A DNA stretch of 51,966 bases. It comes from Temperatibacter sp965603205 (GTDB taxonomy: Bacteria > Pseudomonadota > Alphaproteobacteria > Sphingomonadales > Kordiimonadaceae). The stretch covers positions 1 through 51,966 of the forward strand of contig CBFDCC010000016.1 in the NCBI GenBank assembly GCA_965603205.1. Direction: 5' to 3'. The position numbers and the translations under genes are program-made. Positions 26,236 to 33,741 of the stretch are shown in pieces; position 1 is the first letter of the stretch; each line of letters begins with the position of its first letter. The notes under the pieces were generated by a model. That model searched no databases. It saw only the letters and a list, made by a program, of their open reading frames with translations, and was not told the origin of the DNA.

Positions 26236-27288
26236 ATGAAATATATTCTTCTACTCATACTCTATCTTGGCGGCGCAGCTGGAATAGCCGCCGCAGATGA
26301 CGACCTGCCTGATCAAGGCCTGTCGGGTGAGCAAATATTTGCAAAGTATTTTGCTAATTCCTCCGACAGTGAGCTATCACACCGCATGAGTAAAAATATC
26401 TGCGGTAACCGTTTATCAGCCGCCCAAATAAACACTGTAAAAGAGTTTTTATATAACACCCCAGTTCCCTCTATGTATCTACTTAAATTGGGCAGAGAAA
26501 TGTTAACCGAGGGCTGCCTGAAAACTGATGTAAAAGCAGGCAGGTATATAATAGACCTTGGCCTTATTGAACGTTTCCCTAAATACATTAGTTACCAAGA
26601 ATATAGAGATACAGAATCACGCATAATAGACGGCGAGCGAAAAGCAGGCAAACGCCAACGCCATGAATGGCAAGACTTCTACCCTAAAGACCTGCCTGTT
26701 TCTGAGACCAATCGATTGAAACCACAGTTCCAAAAACTTGCCCAATTTTATAACAATCCTGATGACTATGCCATCAAACAAGCAAGAGCCTTTGACCGCG
26801 GTGATTTCTTAGGCCGAAAGCTCCCTAATATTGCCTTTTTTTGGGCCAAAGCTGCGGGTTATTTAAGCCACAGTGAAGAGATCACCATTGAAGCGGCCCG
26901 TTGGATGTTAGACCCTGAAAAAAGGATAGAGCGTGATCAAGAGCCTTATTTTGACTATAATGAGAAATGGAATTCTGACAATCTTCATAGCATGCTCATA
27001 AAAGCTGGCAAAACAGATATGCCGTACGCCCATAAGGCTTTGGCCTGTTTTGCTTTGCTTGATAAATATGCACTATATTTTGAGAAATATCTTGTTCTCA
27101 CTTGGATGAAACACAAGGGGTATCCATATGATGAAGCCTTGCGCAGCAGTCTGACTAAAAAAATGTACAAAGTACATTATGAGCTCGTTCAACGCCATAT
27201 CGCTAAGTTTGATGTAGAGCTAAAAGGCTTCATCAAACCTGTGCATATTGTGGAACCACTAGGTAAATGCGGGTTCACATTTCCTTAG
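26236..27288 (+). CDS. Exported protein of unknown function (cargo gene 2)
   Basis: 350 residues from ATG 26236; an in-frame TTG at 26188 overlaps the promoter and is rejected. A cleavable signal peptide is clear (MKYILLLILYLGGAAGIAAA then DDD). The mature part is largely helical, with DQGLSGEQIFAKYFANSSDSEL at the start, several Cys (NICGN, EGCL, ALACF, GKCGF) and two KxxR/K-rich helices. No family is recognised; it is probably a periplasmic protein. It is inserted against the strand of the phage genes between the gpF-like and protease genes, under a promoter like that of the gene at 24387. It ends six bases from the converging gpF-like gene. Confidence 0.75.
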   Translation: MKYILLLILYLGGAAGIAAADDDLPDQGLSGEQIFAKYFANSSDSELSHRMSKNICGNRLSAAQINTVKEFLYNTPVPSMYLLKLGREMLTEGCLKTDVKAGRYIIDLGLIERFPKYISYQEYRDTESRIIDGERKAGKRQRHEWQDFYPKDLPVSETNRLKPQFQKLAQFYNNPDDYAIKQARAFDRGDFLGRKLPNIAFFWAKAAGYLSHSEEITIEAARWMLDPEKRIERDQEPYFDYNEKWNSDNLHSMLIKAGKTDMPYAHKALACFALLDKYALYFEKYLVLTWMKHKGYPYDEALRSSLTKKMYKVHYELVQRHIAKFDVELKGFIKPVHIVEPLGKCGFTFP

Positions 27289-27294
27289 GTTTAT

Positions 27295-28299
27295 TTATCT
27301 ATCAACGGCACAGCCAGCCTCTTCATACTGCCTGACAAAGTCCTCTAAGTATCCTTGATAATAGTTAATATTATCATCTACCTTTCCCAGATGAGTTTTA
27401 TACTTAGGTATGGTCTCTTCGTTAACTTTTTTGTAACTAGAATGAATAGAAGATACATTTTGAACGGCACTACCAACCGCCGCCACAATATCCTTAACGG
27501 CACCAAAAGGATTTAACAGTAGCAAATCTCCTGCTGCAGCTAGCCCTCCCGCGCCTATTTCAGCAAAGGCGTCATCGATTTTATCACCAGCTTCGCGATC
27601 AACTTTTCTTGCTTCTCGGGCAAAATCATACCCGATTTGCTTAGCCTCCTCAATTTCACGATCTATTGCATCATACATACCATTTATATCATCAAGAATA
27701 TCACCGCAGGGCCTCGCCTTATATGCCACTGGATCAACTGTGGCGACAGGTTTCACGATCACTGCAACCTCTGGCTCTGCGCCAGCGCCAGCGACTGCTG
27801 CTGCTTCAGCAATAGGCTTTGCTTCTTGGGTCACAAATTCAACATTGCACTGGCAGTTGATTGTCTCACCGATAGAGCCACCAGGATCGCCGGGCAGGAA
27901 TAAATCATCGTCACCGACCGAAAAGTGGTCATTAATCGCCACCATTTGACCATCGGCGGCGGCATGGCTTTCGCGGCTATTACCGCCTGACGCCACCCAT
28001 ATTTTATGGGTTTTTCCAGCCTTTACAGCCTCGTTTAATTCAGTATTGAGGCTGTCATATATGCCGTCTGATTTTTTGCTCAGTCCCCTGTTACAGGAAC
28101 AAGGTGTCTGACCCGTTAAAATAGCTTTTAACCGCGACTTACTTTGTTCCATATAGTCTACAATGTCACCGAGGCCGCGCTGGGTGTTTGTCTCAGCAAA
28201 ACCATTGGCTGCAATTGCCTTTGACCGCTTGCGGCTATATCCCGCATCACGCAGCATGGCCTCATAGGCCCTAATGTCGGTTTTATAGCTGGGCTGCAT
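27295..28299 (-). CDS. Chimeric phage protein: protease-tail-like module, Mu gpF-like domain and helical C-terminus
   Basis: 334 residues. Residues about 11-50 (YEAMLRDAGY...ANGF...LGDIVDYM) match the 172-211 module of the prohead protease in the same island. Residues about 97-155 resemble the C-terminal domain of Mu gpF/SPP1 gp7 minor head proteins, with WVASGGNSRESHAAADGQ and ending PGDPGG...INCQCNVEF. Residues 170-334 are an Ala/Pro/Val linker followed by long helices with one hydrophobic stretch (AGGLAAAGDLLLLNPFGAV). Its start overlaps the portal stop by 17 bp, as expected for a head-morphogenesis gene next to the portal. The function of the C-terminus is unknown. Confidence 0.7.
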   Translation of the reverse strand: MQPSYKTDIRAYEAMLRDAGYSRKRSKAIAANGFAETNTQRGLGDIVDYMEQSKSRLKAILTGQTPCSCNRGLSKKSDGIYDSLNTELNEAVKAGKTHKIWVASGGNSRESHAAADGQMVAINDHFSVGDDDLFLPGDPGGSIGETINCQCNVEFVTQEAKPIAEAAAVAGAGAEPEVAVIVKPVATVDPVAYKARPCGDILDDINGMYDAIDREIEEAKQIGYDFAREARKVDREAGDKIDDAFAEIGAGGLAAAGDLLLLNPFGAVKDIVAAVGSAVQNVSSIHSSYKKVNEETIPKYKTHLGKVDDNINYYQGYLEDFVRQYEEAGCAVDR

Positions 28300-29557
28300 T
28301 TGGCGCTCCTGCGACTATGCCAGATATCTGGTTGGGCAATTTATCACCACCCTCTATAGGCTCTAGACCGATGGCCTCGCGCTTTTCATTGATCTTCATA
28401 AAATCAGCCGATTGAATGCGGTCAAATTTGGTTTGGCGTTTCATCTCTAGCGCGGGGATATCATCCAGATTTAAACGCAGCTCTAGGCCATCACCCATGT
28501 CGTCAAAGGCTGGTACTAACCAACCATTAAGACCTGCCACGAGTTCCTTGGCGAGCGGTATCACCGTGTCTTCCCACAGCATTAGGCGTGCCTCTGCCAT
28601 GTTGGCGTATGTCTGACTATCGGGAATACCCACAAGCTGGGCTGGGACGCCAAACGCGATAGCAATTTCGCGGGCGGCGGTATTTTTACCAGCACCCCAG
28701 TCCATATCCTTTGGGCTGAGACCCATATCTTGCCAGCGTAAACCACCCTCTAGCAGTAATGGGCGGCCAGCATTAGCTGAGCCTGTGTAATTCTCATCAA
28801 TCTGGTCTTTTAGGCGGTCGAATTGCTCGTCCGTTAGGGGGGCGGTTTCGCCTTCTTGGTACATCACACCAGACGGTGCGCCGCCATTTTGAATGAGCGC
28901 TAAGTTCCAGCGTGATCCCTCGTTATGATTATCAACGGCCAATGCTGCGGCCTCTAATGGCGCCATGCCGTACCATTCATTTAAGGGATTGAAACTTTTC
29001 CAGTGATGAATTGTCTCTGAGCCATACCGTTTTTCACGACCATTCATCCGCTGCTTATATTGGGACACCGTGCCGTCGCCGTCGGTGATGACCTCCATTG
29101 AATCGGGGCGCATTAACCACAGCTCCTGCGGCGCACCCTTTGATGGACCAACACGCATGACATAAGCATTGCCCGCAATCATATAATAGCCCGTCAGGTT
29201 ATAGACGAACCCAGCGCCCTTTTGCATGGGGTTTGGGCTTTTCAGGATATCAAGCAGCGGATGCTCATGTAGTTTTTTCCCGTGGCTAAATAGCTCTAGC
29301 GGAATAGATCCCACACCCCGCGCCACAAGGTTGATAGAGCGGTAAGCAATCACATTTTGATTGTATCCTTCACTAGCCAACTTGTCATAGCGGTGGGGTG
29401 TGGCCTTAGCCCGCGACGGTGTGACCCGATTGACCTGCGTGCCCCTGCTTTTTATATTCAAAGCTTGTTGGTTTTGGGCCTTGGTCAAATAGTCACTCGT
29501 CGTGCGAGCTTTGGATTGCGTCGTCTTTGAAAATAGGTCTAAGCCGAAAAATTTCAT
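28283..29557 (-). CDS. HK97-type phage/GTA portal protein
   Basis: 424 residues, close to GTA portal proteins. Typical blocks are QNVIAYRSINLVARGVGSIPLELF (about 66-89), ILKSPNPMQKGAGF, GNAYVMRVGP, MAPLEAAALAVDNHNEGSRWN and the C-terminal FGVPAQLVGIPDSQTYANMAEARLMLWEDTV. Portal dodecamers form the DNA entry vertex and bind terminase. AAGGAAAA lies three to eight bases before the ATG. The length is complete and no frame damage is visible. Confidence 0.93.
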   Translation of the reverse strand: MKFFGLDLFSKTTQSKARTTSDYLTKAQNQQALNIKSRGTQVNRVTPSRAKATPHRYDKLASEGYNQNVIAYRSINLVARGVGSIPLELFSHGKKLHEHPLLDILKSPNPMQKGAGFVYNLTGYYMIAGNAYVMRVGPSKGAPQELWLMRPDSMEVITDGDGTVSQYKQRMNGREKRYGSETIHHWKSFNPLNEWYGMAPLEAAALAVDNHNEGSRWNLALIQNGGAPSGVMYQEGETAPLTDEQFDRLKDQIDENYTGSANAGRPLLLEGGLRWQDMGLSPKDMDWGAGKNTAAREIAIAFGVPAQLVGIPDSQTYANMAEARLMLWEDTVIPLAKELVAGLNGWLVPAFDDMGDGLELRLNLDDIPALEMKRQTKFDRIQSADFMKINEKREAIGLEPIEGGDKLPNQISGIVAGAPNAAQL

Positions 29558-29582
29558 GAGTTTTTCCTTATGGTAAGATTTA

Positions 29583-29717
29583 ATATTTAGGATGCATCAA
29601 GCATCCGTACCGAACGACCGTGAGGCCGAGCCAATGCGAGGATAAAAATGTAATATTTAGGATGTGTTCAGCATCCGTACCGACCAAAAGGGAGGCCGAG
29701 CTGATGCGAGGATTAAA
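29583..29717. repeat. Two tandem copies of the modular hairpin repeat
   Basis: Units start at about 29583 and 29653 (70-bp period). Each has GGATG..GCATCC, a GTACCGA core, GAGGCCGAGC and ATGCGAGGAT. The second copy has diverged in its core (GACCAAAAGGGAGGC). They fill the gap between the terminase stop and the portal start. Confidence 0.8.
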
Positions 29718-29725
29718 GATGTAAA

Positions 29726-31045
29726 TTAAACTTTTCTAACTTTCGCAGGTGCTTTATGGCCGATCATCAGATCGGTTAGCGCCCAAACAAGCGCGTCAAC
29801 ACGGTCGGGGCTTTCACCCATCTCAGCGCGATTATACGTACTGGTAAAGGCGCACATTTGGTCCTCTAATTTGGGGAAGACACCCACATGATGGACGCGG
29901 CCTTGCTCGTATTTCATGGCGACGGGTTCAGCGCGTAACACTTTGCCGCGACTGGCGTGAACAGCGCGTACTGGCACGCCTACGTCTACTTGGGCTATCA
30001 GCGTTGTCACCATCTCGCCGCCTTGGTTCACCTCGACCACAATGCGATCTGCTTGTAGACTATGATACAACTCTACGGCTCTGCGTGCCCACATCAGCGG
30101 TGACAATCCGCCCTCGCTTACATCTGCCAGCACATAACCATGATCCCCGATAATGCCTGCCGCCACGATACCGCATTCATCGCCGTGACTAGTGATCGGT
30201 GGATCGATGGCCACCACAATGCGGTCATAACGTTGACCAGTATCGTCTGCCATACGGCCACTATCCAGCCTGCAACGCGACCAAAGCGCCCCCGCCACAT
30301 CCTCTAATACCTCTGCGTTCAGTTCTTGCCTGCCGAGCCTTGTGCCTTCATATTTTGCAATGATTTCTTCGCGGAATGTCGGCGCTAAGTTATCCATATT
30401 ATCGAATGTTGTACCACGCGTAATCTCGGTTGATTTACTGGCCATCATCGCCTTGAGCATCTTTGTTGGTTTTGGTGTTGTTGTAATGCATGTCTGCGGG
30501 TGCTTACCCAGTCTAAGGCCAAACATCAGCATATCCCACGCCGCGTCTGCGTAGCGCCAAGCACATAGTTCGTCACACCAAGCCGCGTCATGTTGCGGCC
30601 CGCGCAAGCGCTCAGGCTCGTCAGCGGAATAGGTGATCGCCACCGCACCGTTTGGCCAGGTTAACCTGCGTTTTGATGGCTCGTAGGTGGGTCTAAACCA
30701 CGGTGGGGAAATCGCCAAAATACCGCTCTCCCCCTCTATCATCACATCACGGACATCGGCGGCTGTTGGCGCGATCAAGGCTATGCGTTTTGACAGGCCA
30801 GCCTCAGCGCGGCCCCGCACCCACTCTGCGCCCGTACGTGTTTTTCCAAAGCCTCGCCCCGCCAGAATTAACCAATGGGTCCATAGCTTTTCGCCGGGGA
30901 ATACGAGCGGCGGTAATTGATTTTCCCGCGCCCAAAAATGCCAATCATACATCAGCACCGCCGCCTCATCATCTGTGAGGCTATTTAGAAGTTTTTGTTG
31001 ATCTTGGCGCGCCAGAGAGCGCAGAGAATTTGCTGAGTAATGCAT
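29726..31045 (-). CDS. terL: Terminase large subunit (phage/GTA DNA packaging motor)
   Basis: 439 residues. The ATPase domain has Walker A LAGRGFGKT at 61-69, and ALIAPTAADVRDVMIEGESG and AWCDELCAWRY as the adenine/Walker B region. The nuclease domain starts at IVVAIDPPITSHGDECGIV and includes EVNQGGEMV and the final PDRVDALVWALTDL. Both catalytic halves look intact. It cuts and translocates DNA into proheads via the portal. It overlaps the small subunit gene by 65 bp in a different frame. It is related to the GTA g2 type. Confidence 0.94.
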   Translation of the reverse strand: MHYSANSLRSLARQDQQKLLNSLTDDEAAVLMYDWHFWARENQLPPLVFPGEKLWTHWLILAGRGFGKTRTGAEWVRGRAEAGLSKRIALIAPTAADVRDVMIEGESGILAISPPWFRPTYEPSKRRLTWPNGAVAITYSADEPERLRGPQHDAAWCDELCAWRYADAAWDMLMFGLRLGKHPQTCITTTPKPTKMLKAMMASKSTEITRGTTFDNMDNLAPTFREEIIAKYEGTRLGRQELNAEVLEDVAGALWSRCRLDSGRMADDTGQRYDRIVVAIDPPITSHGDECGIVAAGIIGDHGYVLADVSEGGLSPLMWARRAVELYHSLQADRIVVEVNQGGEMVTTLIAQVDVGVPVRAVHASRGKVLRAEPVAMKYEQGRVHHVGVFPKLEDQMCAFTSTYNRAEMGESPDRVDALVWALTDLMIGHKAPAKVRKV

Positions 31046-31448
31046 CTTTTGCTCCCTTTGTATCTATGGTTTTAGTGGGTTCGGATTTAGCGGTATCTTT
31101 AAATTTATCGGGTCGGCGCGCCTTTAACATAAAGACGAGCAGGCTATCTGAATATTCAGTCACGAAAACACCTGTATGTTGTCCCTGATGAAACCCCACA
31201 GGCTTTTTTGTGCCAATGGCGGCGCGGCGAAATGCCTCATCCTCCAGCGCGTCTGTACCCGCTTCTAATGCGTCTAAGCAGCCTTGCTCGAACGCCCCAT
31301 CTGCTTTGCGCCAATTTCTTAGGGTGGTTAATGATATACCGCCAACACTGGCGGCCTTTGATAGAGTTGCCCCTGCGTTTAACGCGGCTAAAATTTTATT
31401 CAGCCGTGCTGTAGTTTTCTTACTTAATTTTTTTTTGGTCACTGTCAT
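30981..31448 (-). CDS. terS: Terminase small subunit-like DNA-recognition protein
   Basis: 155 residues. A helix-turn-helix occurs at about 28-55 (GATLSKAASVGGISLTTLRNWRKADGAFEQ), followed by the helical oligomer part (DALEDEAFRRAAIGTKKPV) typical of GTA/HK97-like small terminases. The first 20 residues are Lys-rich. In phages this ring recognises the packaging site; in GTAs the specificity is reduced. It is the first structural gene of the minus-strand module. ATG 31448 starts directly after a poly-purine stretch. Confidence 0.82.
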   Translation of the reverse strand: MTVTKKKLSKKTTARLNKILAALNAGATLSKAASVGGISLTTLRNWRKADGAFEQGCLDALEAGTDALEDEAFRRAAIGTKKPVGFHQGQHTGVFVTEYSDSLLVFMLKARRPDKFKDTAKSEPTKTIDTKGAKDALLSKFSALSGAPRSTKTSK

Positions 31449-31478
31449 ATATTTTCTTATTGTTTTAGGGTTTAAGAT

Positions 31479-31529
31479 ATCCTCGCATGGGCTCGGCCTC
31501 GCAGTCGCTCGGTACGCGCTATCGCGCTA
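31479..31529. repeat. Modular hairpin repeat, inverted copy
   Basis: On the minus strand this reads GCGC-GATA-GCGC, then GTACCGAGCGACTGCGAGGC, then CGAGCCCATGCGAGGAT. The first hairpin has different bases from other copies but still pairs. Confidence 0.8.
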
Positions 31530-31571
31530 CTAATTACGAGGGTATTCCGACCACCAAAGTCTTAGGCGGGG

Positions 31572-31690
31572 GGCGCCCGAAGCTTATGCGAGGATTAGGA
31601 TATATTTAGGATGCCTCAGCATCCGTACCGAGGGACCCCGAGGCCGAGCTAGTGCGAGGACAAGCCATGAGTGGCGTTTGAACGGTTAGA
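31572..31690. repeat. Modular hairpin repeat, partial plus full copy
   Basis: A truncated unit (GGGCGCCC, GCTTATGCGAGGAT) is followed by a full one with GGATGC-CTCA-GCATCC, GTACCGAGGGACCCCGAGGC, CGAGCTAGTGCGAGGA and the right-end block AGCCATGAGTGGCGTTTGAA. The right-end block also occurs at 35831 and 51141. Confidence 0.8.
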
Positions 31691-31834
31691 AGATATAATA
31701 TATCCAGCCCCTCACACCACGCACACCACATTAAAGGATTAAAAAGCGTGCATATACCCACCCCTTAGGAACAAGGGAGATGGAAACCTAATGAGTAGGA
31801 TATAATGTTGATGTAAGGGACTGAATTAGGCATG

Positions 31835-31876
31835 AAAAAACCCGCTCACTTCATCAGTGTCAAGATGTGGGTTTAT
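31835..31876 (-). terminator. Rho-independent terminator of the candidate RNA
   Basis: On the minus strand AAACCC (31873-31868) pairs with GGGTTT (31843-31838), with an inner CACT/AGTG stem, and a run of T ends at 31835. Confidence 0.75.
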
Positions 31877-31996
31877 CATATGCGAAGTAAGATCGTATAA
31901 AGTGACTTATTCAAGAGCCGTATTCCCCCAAAGGTGGGACCAGATTCAAGGTCGCTTTAAAGGGGGTATGCGCCATTGACGCAGTTCTTCGATCTT
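31835..31996 (-). ncRNA. Candidate 162-nt structured RNA, stand-alone gene
   Basis: A strong promoter (32003-32031) and a terminator define a transcript from about 31996 to 31835. The first seven bases AAGATCG pair with CGATCTT (31895-31889). Inside, GGCGCATACCCCC (31974-31962) pairs with GGGGGAATACGGC (31929-31917) at 10 of 13 positions, and GACC/GGTC makes an apical stem. The 3' end is a hairpin closed by AAACCC/GGGTTT followed by six T. No open frame with a ribosome binding site is present. The closing stem, internal loop and apical stem are reminiscent of 6S RNA, but I do not recognise 6S consensus bases. It lies downstream of the phage repressor gene on the same strand. Confidence 0.6.
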
Positions 31997-32002
31997 GAGA
32001 AA

Positions 32003-32031
32003 ATAATAGCCTAACTTTTCCACTTTGTCCA
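32003..32031 (-). promoter_or_regulatory. Sigma-70 promoter of the candidate RNA
   Basis: On the minus strand TGGACA (32031-32026), a 17-bp spacer and TATTAT (32008-32003) match the consensus closely. Transcription would start near 31996, exactly where the first stem of the RNA begins. Confidence 0.7.
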
Positions 32032-32037
32032 GACTTA

Positions 32038-32067
32038 TTTCGTACAAATTTTGATGTTTGTACGAAA
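32038..32067. promoter_or_regulatory. Perfect inverted repeat, candidate repressor operator
   Basis: TTTCGTACAAA (32038-32048) and TTTGTACGAAA (32057-32067) are perfect 11-bp inverted arms with an 8-bp spacer. The same word TTTCGTACAAA recurs at 32960-32970 in the promoter region divergent from the repressor gene. No T run follows on either strand, so a terminator is unlikely. It sits just upstream of the RNA promoter. Confidence 0.65.
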
Positions 32068-32104
32068 AAGGCGAAAAATAGCCGAATTTAAACGGGAAAA
32101 ACTT

Positions 32105-32830
32105 TTAATAGGTTTGGATCGCTTGGATCACACGACCCACAACCTCGATCTCGCCTTCGGGGAAGATAGTATCATAGTGATTATAGGTCGATCTTGGCTC
32201 AAACCGATCGGGATGTGCGCGATATTGCTTGAGCGTTGTGCCGCCATCAAACAAAATTACATAAAATTTTCTATCGGTTAAATCCTTGTCCGTATAATCC
32301 ACCACTACCTTTGTGCCTTCTTTAAATTCCAAGTCCATCGAGTGGCCCTTAACTGTCACAGCAAAAATATGGTTATGCCTGTAAGGTACATGGATGGTCT
32401 CTGATCCATAGCCCTTTGGATAGGGGTTGACGGCCTCAGTAAAAGCACCAGCCTGCACCATATCAATCACTGGTACCTCATGTAATTCAAGGTTTTTAGG
32501 TAAACTATGCACAGGCGCGCTTGAAGGATCAAAAGGCTCTTCACTTTCCATAAAGCCCTTATGGATTACATTCGACATACCTGGCTGAAAGCCAAATATT
32601 GGCCGCGTTAACTGGTATATTTCTTCATGACTAATACCGCGCGGCGCAAAAACATCCATAAGCTTTTCTACAAATTTTGGCGGGTACGACTCGCGTTTAA
32701 ACTTTTTAGGATCTTCTTTGGCAGCATATGTTGATGGTGGCACACCCATGCGCTCTGCGGTTTCACGCACCGTCAAGCCAGCGCGATTGCGCAATGCCTT
32801 AAGTTCCTGTGTAATAGAAATATCGCTCAT
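32105..32830 (-). CDS. LexA/CI-like repressor: HTH_XRE plus S24 peptidase
   Basis: 241 residues. The N-terminal helix-turn-helix is at about 8-35 (LKALRNRAGLTVRETAERMGV). The C-terminal S24 domain shows a likely cleavage site VQAGAF (Ala-Gly), the catalytic Ser in VKGHSMD and the Lys in TTLKQYR, so RecA-stimulated autocleavage is expected. This is the build of C2/CI-type prophage repressors. It is divergent from the DUF6362-like gene at 33077, and the gap between them holds repeated TTTCGTA sites. It presumably holds the island silent until DNA damage. Confidence 0.9.
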   Translation of the reverse strand: MSDISITQELKALRNRAGLTVRETAERMGVPPSTYAAKEDPKKFKRESYPPKFVEKLMDVFAPRGISHEEIYQLTRPIFGFQPGMSNVIHKGFMESEEPFDPSSAPVHSLPKNLELHEVPVIDMVQAGAFTEAVNPYPKGYGSETIHVPYRHNHIFAVTVKGHSMDLEFKEGTKVVVDYTDKDLTDRKFYVILFDGGTTLKQYRAHPDRFEPRSTYNHYDTIFPEGEIEVVGRVIQAIQTY

Positions 32831-32906
32831 AACCTGTCACCCAATTTATCATCGTCAATAAAGTCTGTGACACTATATACTCACAGTAATGGCAGAAAAG
32901 CAAGAA

Positions 32907-32970
32907 GTACGAATGTTTCGTATTATTTTCGTAAAAATACATTGCACTTTGTATTAATATTTCGTACAAA
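32907..32970. promoter_or_regulatory. Operator cluster and promoter of the phage switch region
   Basis: GTACGAA (32907-32913), TTTCGTA (32916-32922), TTTCGTA (32927-32933) and TTTCGTACAAA (32960-32970) are spread over 64 bp. A plus-strand promoter TTGCAC (32942-32947), 17 bp, TACAAA (32965-32970) has its -10 inside the last site, so a bound repressor would shut the gene at 33077. Confidence 0.6.
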
Positions 32971-33076
32971 CACAATCAACGATAATAATATAACACTCAT
33001 ACTATACAATTTATTGCTGATTATAATTTTAATATCACCCAGTATATATTTAATACCTTACCTAGGGGACCTCCAG

Positions 33077-33625
33077 ATGAATAACAAAAATAACAACAGC
33101 CTTTTAACAGCCGCTGATACCACTTCAATTGAAGATTTTGCACAGTGGGATGAAGCTAGTGTAGAGGCGTATATGATTGAGGCCGCATGGACGCTGCGGC
33201 GCTTGCCTGATCGGGAAATGGGATTGCAGTGGGTAAGGTCGGCTTGGGTAGCGGCAGCACCTGAGTCTGATCTCGCGTATGGGTACGAAAGCCAAATAAA
33301 AAGCGCCTTTGAGGTGGCTGTCAATATCCCGCCTGCTAGCCACCATATTGACAGGATGCAAACTATTTTGGATTGGTTGCGCTATATCCCACATTATAGA
33401 GACCGTAAATTGGTTTTTTGTGCGGCACTATCGCGTAGTGGAGAAATGCGACCGTGGCGAGGGGGTCGCCCGACTGAAAATATACAGTGGCGGCGCGTGC
33501 GTGAACTTATCGCCACCATGACAACGTCTGTTGAATCTAGGCGTGCCAACCGCCTGTCAGAACATTATCGCGGCGGCTTAAATATTATTGCCCGCGTGCT
33601 GACATCTAAACAGGTAAGACCTTAA
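33077..33625 (+). CDS. DUF6362-like phage protein
   Basis: 182 residues from ATG 33077, with AGGGGA about nine bases upstream. The frame is open 70 codons further, through AT-rich operator DNA that is not coding-like. Conserved-looking parts are VEAYMIEAAWTLRRLPD, PPASHHIDRMQTILDWLRYIPHYRDRKLVF and GRPTENIQWRRVRELI, the last being helix-turn-helix-like. From memory this matches DUF6362, common in alphaproteobacterial prophages near terminase genes. It is probably a DNA-binding regulator expressed when the repressor is lost; its function is not established. Confidence 0.68.
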   Translation: MNNKNNNSLLTAADTTSIEDFAQWDEASVEAYMIEAAWTLRRLPDREMGLQWVRSAWVAAAPESDLAYGYESQIKSAFEVAVNIPPASHHIDRMQTILDWLRYIPHYRDRKLVFCAALSRSGEMRPWRGGRPTENIQWRRVRELIATMTTSVESRRANRLSEHYRGGLNIIARVLTSKQVRP

Positions 33626-33640
33626 GCTTGTTTTATTTGA

Positions 33641-33660
33641 TTTTATGGTACGCCATAAAA
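33641..33660. terminator. Hairpin after the DUF6362-like gene
   Basis: TTTTATGG-TACG-CCATAAAA is a perfect 8-bp stem 16 bp after the stop codon. No long T run follows on the plus strand, so termination is possible but not certain. Confidence 0.4.
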
Positions 33661-33741
33661 TAATACCGTCACATATTGCATTCATAGCTGCCCATGCTTA
33701 ATCTACGTACAATAGTATTTAGATTTCACTGGGAGACTATC

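Larger units (their letters stand above)
31449..32104. other. 656-bp intergenic region with repeats, an RNA gene and an operator
   Basis: No protein gene is seen. Order: an inverted copy of the modular repeat (31479-31529), a partial copy (31572-31600), a full copy (31605-31690), about 145 bp without recognised content, the RNA gene with its terminator (31835-31996), its promoter (32003-32031), and an 11-bp inverted repeat (32038-32067). Confidence 0.75.

Noticed and set aside
31835..31996. Identification of the RNA as 6S, 4.5S or tmRNA
   Set aside because: No SRP GGAA-type loop, no tmRNA tRNA-like ends and no 6S consensus bases were found; only the general rod shape resembles 6S, so it is left unnamed.
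32038..32067. Inverted repeat as a terminator of the repressor gene
   Set aside because: No T run follows the stem on either strand, and the same word recurs at the switch promoter, which favours an operator.
32867..33076. Upstream 70-codon extension of the DUF6362-like protein
   Set aside because: It runs through AT-rich promoter and operator DNA and has no ribosome binding site; ATG 33077 has AGGGGA.
23386..33625. Integration sites (attL/attR) of the phage island
   Set aside because: No integrase, tRNA or matching direct repeats at the two ends were seen; the shared repeats in the area are the general dispersed family.
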